Below are positions 30,060 through 32,962 of a stretch of 32,962 bases of DNA, in pieces. Under the pieces are notes generated by a model. It was not told where the DNA came from, made no database searches, and worked only from the letters and a program-made list of their open reading frames with translations. Position 1 is the stretch's first letter. The number at the start of each line of letters is the position of its first letter. A program made the translations under genes and the position numbers. Origin of the DNA: an uncultured Collinsella sp. (GTDB taxonomy: Bacteria; Actinomycetota; Coriobacteriia; Coriobacteriales; Coriobacteriaceae); NCBI GenBank assembly GCA_900548515.1, contig URKU01000010.1:1-32962 (forward strand), read 5' to 3'.

Positions 30060-30138
30060 TTTGCAAATAGTGATATCATGCTTGCAAACAGCTGGGCACT
30101 AATCTATATTCACGTATTGTGAAGCTCACAAATAGTGA
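30060..30138 (+). promoter_or_regulatory. Three repeated operator sites of the lysogenic switch
   Basis: Two related palindromes, TTCACGTATTGTGAA (30109-30123) and TCACAAATAGTGA (30126-30138), share the form TCAC-N5-GTGA, and a third imperfect copy, TTGCAAATAGTGA (30061-30073), lies 36 bp before. The sites lie between the divergent repressor and Cro-like genes and overlap the start region of the rightward promoter. The arrangement of paired and distal operators is typical of CI/Cro-type switches. Binding is inferred. Confidence 0.68.
30082..30110 (+). promoter_or_regulatory. Predicted rightward early promoter (PR-like)
   Basis: TTGCAA (30082-30087), 17 bp, TATATT (30105-30110): a good sigma-70-type match with optimal spacing, in an A/T-rich stretch that contrasts with the rest of the window. 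Transcription would start near 30117, inside operator TTCACGTATTGTGAA, so repressor or Cro binding would block it. No equally clear leftward promoter was found. Confidence 0.72.
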
Positions 30139-30151
30139 AATGGAGGTGCAA

Positions 30152-30358
30152 ATGAATCCCATTGCTAGCGAACGTGTCCGCATTGGTCTCAGTCAAGAGG
30201 ACCTGGCAGAGAAGATCGGCCTCAAGAGTCGAGCTACTGTCGCCAGTTATGAGAATGGAGGAGAGATCCCCGGCTCGAAACTGGTGGCGATGACTCGCCT
30301 GTTTAAGTGTTCGGCTGACTACCTACTCGGTCTTACCGACAACCGGACGGTGTCCTAA
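30152..30358 (+). CDS. Cro-like XRE regulator
   Basis: A 68-residue protein with GGAGGTG (30142-30148) before ATG 30152. One HTH domain: ASERVRIGLSQEDLAEKIGL (helices 1-2), KSRATVASYENGGEIPGSK (recognition helix and turn), LVAMTRLFKCSADYLLGL (helices 4-5). First gene to the right of the operators, in the early operon, and small like Cro. It should repress the divergent promoter to favour lytic growth. Confidence 0.82.
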   Translation: MNPIASERVRIGLSQEDLAEKIGLKSRATVASYENGGEIPGSKLVAMTRLFKCSADYLLGLTDNRTVS

Positions 30359-30484
30359 ATGGACGCCAAAGAACACGAGGAGAAGCCCAAGACCCCGCGC
30401 GAGATAGCGCTCGACACCATGTGCTCGACGCTTCGGGCGGCATACCGGGAATGGGAGAGGAAGGAGGGGAGCAAGAGACAGTGA
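30359..30484 (+). CDS. Small early protein (41 aa)
   Basis: A 41-residue highly charged frame starting at the first ATG after the Cro-like gene stop (TAAATGG), with sequence MDAKEHEEKPKTPREIALDT at the N-terminus and a likely helix. Its TGA overlaps the GTG of the next gene. It has no recognised family, and its ribosome-binding site is weak, so coding is inferred from coupling and codon use. Confidence 0.45.
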   Translation: MDAKEHEEKPKTPREIALDTMCSTLRAAYREWERKEGSKRQ

Positions 30485-30834
30485 GGCCATGGTCGACACG
30501 TGAGATCCGGTACCTGAGGGAGCACGCCGGCGACGGAGCCAAGGAGATAGCCAAGGCGCTCGGACGGACTACCGAGGCCGTGAAGCTCCAGGCGAGGAAG
30601 TGCGGCATATCGCTCCGGCAGCGCTGGATGTGCCCGAAGTGCGGGCGCATGACGTTCAAGCCGCTCAACAAGGCGAACGGCTGGTGCGCGGAGTGCACGA
30701 AGGAGGGCCACGTGGCAGACCTCAGGGAGCAGGCCAGCGCGATGCGCGAGGAGGCTGCGAGGTCCAAGCGGAACGACCGCGAGCGGCAGAGGTGCTACAG
30801 CGCCAAGAGCCGCGCGAAAAAGTCCCAAAAATAA
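30481..30834 (+). CDS. HTH and zinc-ribbon early regulator
   Basis: A 117-residue protein started at GTG 30481, which overlaps the previous stop (GTGA); ATG 30451 in frame is an alternative that would run through that gene. Residues 4-45 look like a Myb/SANT-like HTH (PWSTREIRYLREHAGDGAKE, IAKALGRTTEAVKLQARKCG), followed by a four-cysteine zinc ribbon (C51-x2-C54, C69-x2-C72) and a basic coiled tail (SKRNDRERQRC, SAKSRAKKSQK). Such proteins occur as early phage DNA-binding regulators. Confidence 0.65.
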   Translation: MRPWSTREIRYLREHAGDGAKEIAKALGRTTEAVKLQARKCGISLRQRWMCPKCGRMTFKPLNKANGWCAECTKEGHVADLREQASAMREEAARSKRNDRERQRCYSAKSRAKKSQK

Positions 30835-30890
30835 AGACCCTAAAAAGCACCCTAGCCATGACCTGCGGAAACATCAGAAGGGAACACAAG

Positions 30891-31172
30891 ATGTACACAT
30901 ACAAAGAAGCGAGCGCCCCCAGCTACCAACTTGTGAGCACTCGCCGAAACAGCCCCAGACATGAGGCTCAGACCATCATAGCACCCAAGCCATATCGACC
31001 GACCGTCCGCGAGCAGCTCGACTCCGATGCGTTCAGGGCGGGGGCCATGGTCGGCTTCATCGCCGCCGCGGTCCTGTTCGCGGCGATCCTGACCGTCTTC
31101 GTCCTCCCGACGATGGACGGCGCGGTCCAGGCGGCCAAGGCCGCATGCGCGGCGGGAGCGGTCAATGCGTAA
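30891..31172 (+). CDS. Small membrane protein
   Basis: A 93-residue protein with AGAAGGGA before ATG 30891. The first 50 residues are polar and basic; residues about 51-73 are a hydrophobic helix (GAMVGFIAAAVLFAAILTVF), followed by a short Ala-rich end. One transmembrane segment with a long cytoplasmic N-terminus is predicted. Function unknown. Its stop overlaps the next gene. Confidence 0.55.
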   Translation: MYTYKEASAPSYQLVSTRRNSPRHEAQTIIAPKPYRPTVREQLDSDAFRAGAMVGFIAAAVLFAAILTVFVLPTMDGAVQAAKAACAAGAVNA

Positions 31173-31503
31173 CGACGAGAGGTACCGCCAGAAGCCGATG
31201 AGCAACCAGCTCGAGATATTCGGCCTCGGCGCGGACGGCGAGCAGGACATGGCGGACGCGCGCGCGTGGATAGGCGAGCACCCGCGGGCGTGGGGCTTCA
31301 TGGTCGAGCAGGCCACCCGCCTCAACCGCAAGGGCTACGTCTCGATCAACTACCTCATCCACATGGTGCGCAACGAGCTGCACGTCGGCGTGAAGAACGG
31401 CCTCGCGCCGAGCCTCGCCCGCATCATGGAGGCGCGCTACCCGCACCTGAGGCACGCATTCAACAAGCACCGCTCGAAATCGGACGGTTTTGTCGATGAG
31501 TAG
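31165..31503 (+). CDS. Conserved-type early phage hypothetical
   Basis: A 112-residue protein with WIGEHPRAWGFMVEQATRLN, VSINYLIHMVRNELHVGVKN and ARIMEARYPHLRHAFNKHRS, a pattern I associate with a small, widespread phage family of unknown function, often next to recombination or nuclease genes. Helical and basic, possibly nucleic-acid-binding. Overlaps both neighbours. Confidence 0.65.
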   Translation: MRNDERYRQKPMSNQLEIFGLGADGEQDMADARAWIGEHPRAWGFMVEQATRLNRKGYVSINYLIHMVRNELHVGVKNGLAPSLARIMEARYPHLRHAFNKHRSKSDGFVDE

Positions 31504-31864
31504 GAGCAGGAGGACCGCCAAGGACGCGGGCACGAGGTTCGAGCGACTGGTCGCCGACTACCTCGCCGGGAGGCTGGGGAGCGACATCGACAGGCAGGTC
31601 AAGACCGGCTCGCACGACACGGGAGACATCCGCGGCGTGTCGATGGCCGGGCGGGGCATCGCGATCGAGTGCAAGGACTACCAGGGAAGGCACGAGCTGC
31701 CCAAGTGGCTGCGCGAGGCGGAGACCGAGCGCAGGAACCGCGGGGCCGAATACGGCGTGGTCGTCTGGAAGCGCCGCGGGACCGCCATCCCCGGCGAGCA
31801 GTTCGTGACCATGACATTGGAGACGTTCGCGGCGATGCTCGCGGGCGCAGGCAGGGAGGAATAG
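31496..31864 (+). CDS. PD-(D/E)XK nuclease, Holliday-junction-resolvase-like
   Basis: A 122-residue protein from ATG 31496. Visible active-site set: E16 (GTRFERLVADY), D44 (SHDTGDIRGV), and E58-x-K60 (AIECKDY), i.e. E ... D ... ExK as in Hjc-type resolvases and related nucleases. Basic residues flank the site. In the early operon beside the DUF1351 gene, it would resolve recombination intermediates or trim replicating DNA. The ATG overlaps the preceding stop region. Confidence 0.82.
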   Translation: MSRSRRTAKDAGTRFERLVADYLAGRLGSDIDRQVKTGSHDTGDIRGVSMAGRGIAIECKDYQGRHELPKWLREAETERRNRGAEYGVVVWKRRGTAIPGEQFVTMTLETFAAMLAGAGREE

Positions 31865-31866
31865 CA

Positions 31867-32079
31867 ATGGAGAGCACAAACATACCGGTGGAGATCGAGG
31901 CCAAGTTCAAGCAGGCCACCGTTAAGGGCGGCGTCGCCGTCCTGCAGTTCGAGGTCGACACGGAGGGCAGCGCGGCGTTCGAGGCCATCCGCAAGAGCGG
32001 CGAGGAGGTCTGGCTGTCCATCCAGAGCAAGCAGCCCCAGATCCTGTTCGTGATCCACGACGGGGAGGTGACCGAGTGA
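31867..32079 (+). CDS. Small hypothetical protein of the recombination/replication cluster
   Basis: A 70-residue acidic, beta-rich protein (NIPVEIEAKFKQATVKGGVA, VLQFEVDTEGSAAFEAI), following the nuclease with GGAGG before its ATG. It is not recognised; position next to nuclease and DUF1351 genes suggests an accessory role in DNA metabolism. Confidence 0.55.
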   Translation: MESTNIPVEIEAKFKQATVKGGVAVLQFEVDTEGSAAFEAIRKSGEEVWLSIQSKQPQILFVIHDGEVTE

Positions 32080-32300
32080 TGGAGGACTACAAGGGAATGT
32101 TCGCCGAGCTGGCCGACCTCGCCACGGAGGAGCAGACGATGTTCACCATCTCGGTCATAACGAAGTCCGACGAGGCGCCCGACAAGTTCATGGACGCGCG
32201 CGAGAGGCCCTCCAAGTGGATCGTCGAGCACGCGGTGGTCATCAACGAGGCGCTAACCGAGAGGAAGTACAACCGGATGCTCAACGAGGAGGTCAGGTAA
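32079..32300 (+). CDS. Small hypothetical early protein
   Basis: A 73-residue protein beginning MEDYKGMFAELADLATEEQT; GGAGGTGA lies 7 nt before ATG 32079, preferred over GTG 32076. Mostly helical and charged with a central ERPSKWIVEHAVVINEA. No known domain. Coupled to both neighbours by overlapping start/stop codons. Confidence 0.55.
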   Translation: MEDYKGMFAELADLATEEQTMFTISVITKSDEAPDKFMDARERPSKWIVEHAVVINEALTERKYNRMLNEEVR

Positions 32301-32962
32301 TGTCCGAGGAGAACGGGGCCGAGGAGGTCGTGGCCGAGGTCATCGAGGAGCAGGGGGCGCCCGACCTCGTCGTCACGTACTCGCCGTCCGTCATCAGCGC
32401 GAACTTCGACGCGATGGAGGACAGCATCCGCGCGAAGGTCGCGGACTACGAGGGCGCCAAGTACGACCTGACCAAGGACGAGTCCATCAAGGAGGCCAAG
32501 AACGACCGCCTCTACCTCAACGGCCTGAAGAAAGAGATAGAGGAGCGCCGAAAGGCCGTGAAGCGCGAGTACAACAAGCCGCTCGCCGCCTTCGAGAAGC
32601 GCTGCAAGGAGATCACGGCGATCATCGACGACGCCGCTGACGGCATCAAGGCGCAGATCGACCAGGCCGAGGAGAGGCGCAGGGCGGGCGCGAGGGCCGC
32701 GCTCGAGGCCCACTACAGGGAGTTCGCCGAGCTCCTCGCGCCGGTCGTGCCCTACGAGCGCCTGCACGACGACAAGTGGCTCAACAAGTCCTTCGGCGAG
32801 GTCAAGGCGAAGAAGGCCCTCGAGGAGAAGGTCTCCGCCGTCGCGCGCGACTGGGACACGCTCAAGGCGCAGCGCGACTCCATGGCCCACTACGAGGTCG
32901 CCGAGCGCGAGCTGTTCCGCACGCTCGACCTCGGCTCGGCGCTCAACGCGGCCCGCGCCGCC
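32300..32962 (+). CDS. DUF1351-type recombination-associated protein (3' end outside the window)
   Basis: An open frame from ATG 32300 (overlapping the previous stop) continues to the right edge without a stop, giving 221 residues. After an acidic N-terminus, VVTYSPSVISANFDAMEDSI and LTKDESIKEAKNDRLYLNGL are followed by a long basic coiled coil (KKEIEERRKAVKREYNKPLA, EKRCKEITAIIDDAADGIKA). This is the DUF1351 pattern, a protein typically encoded just before RecT-like annealases in phages and thought to assist recombination. A RecT/RecE or SSB gene can be expected further right. Confidence 0.8.
   Translation, partial: MSEENGAEEVVAEVIEEQGAPDLVVTYSPSVISANFDAMEDSIRAKVADYEGAKYDLTKDESIKEAKNDRLYLNGLKKEIEERRKAVKREYNKPLAAFEKRCKEITAIIDDAADGIKAQIDQAEERRRAGARAALEAHYREFAELLAPVVPYERLHDDKWLNKSFGEVKAKKALEEKVSAVARDWDTLKAQRDSMAHYEVAERELFRTLDLGSALNAARAA

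Noticed and set aside
30017..30060. A clear leftward promoter for the repressor operon
   Set aside because: TACAAT and TATGCT occur on the minus strand, but neither has a good -35 at 16-18 bp (TTGCAA is only 14 bp from TATGCT); not reported as a feature.
29285..30070. 261-codon + strand frame opposite the lysogeny genes
   Set aside because: It is antisense to the repressor and the unknown lysogeny gene, has no promoter or ribosome-binding site and crosses their boundary.
1..32962. tRNA genes, CRISPR arrays and insertion sequences
   Set aside because: No cloverleaf-like T-loop/anticodon arrangement, no regularly spaced repeats and no transposase-like protein were seen on reading; the only long direct repeat is the VR/TR pair.

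Overview
The window is a contiguous piece of a temperate, long-tailed (siphovirus-type) phage genome of high G+C, with almost every gene abutting or overlapping the next. The host is probably a Gram-positive actinobacterium. Base composition and the look of several small proteins remind me of Coriobacteriia prophages (Collinsella/Eggerthella/Olsenella type), but this is an impression from sequence style and not a database result. No host genes, tRNAs, rRNAs, CRISPR arrays or insertion sequences were seen.

Layout, left to right. 1-5577: early/accessory operon of small + strand genes (an HNH-like zinc protein, a YkgJ-type cysteine protein, zinc ribbons, an excisionase-like HTH, two tandem paralogues, a DUF3850/ASCH protein, an XRE-type HTH, two mini membrane proteins), ending in an HNH endonuclease. 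5578-5823: non-coding, G/C-rich and palindromic, a candidate cos/packaging region. 5824-14129: packaging and head genes (TerS, TerL, portal, a MuF-type minor capsid protein with a toxin-like C-terminus, scaffold, major capsid, small head protein, four connector genes, major tail protein). 14129-22331: tail assembly chaperones with a programmed -1 frameshift, tape measure, distal tail protein, tail-associated protein and baseplate genes. 22341-24752: a diversity-generating retroelement (DGR). 24871-27269: small tail/lysis genes, holin, amidase endolysin and a mini membrane protein, closed by a terminator. 27323-30016 on the minus strand: large serine integrase, an unknown protein and an XRE repressor. 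30017-30151: divergent control region with repeated operators. 30152-32962: Cro-like regulator and early genes (HTH/zinc-ribbon regulator, PD-(D/E)XK nuclease, and a DUF1351 recombination-associated protein cut by the right edge).

The most interesting system is the DGR. The last tail gene (22341-23249) ends in a C-type-lectin-like domain whose final 129 bp (variable repeat, 23110-23238) is repeated at 23848-23976 (template repeat). The two copies differ at 11 positions, and 10 of these are adenines in the template copy, which is the signature of adenine-directed mutagenic retrohoming. An Avd-like helical-bundle gene lies between them. The reverse transcriptase gene that should follow (24189-24752) keeps what look like the N-terminal fingers and the C-terminal end of this RT family, but the whole catalytic palm, including the YxDD-type active site, is missing. 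The element therefore appears to have been active and then disabled by an in-frame internal deletion, unless an RT acts in trans or the assembly is wrong.

A second notable feature is the C-terminal extension of the MuF protein (residues about 305-423), which looks like a CdiA/polymorphic-toxin nuclease domain and is followed, unusually for the middle of a head operon, by a strong intrinsic terminator and a repeat-rich gap.

The integrase is flanked directly by lysis and repressor genes with no bacterial DNA between, so the sequence probably represents the circular or virion form of the phage, with both window ends lying in the early region.
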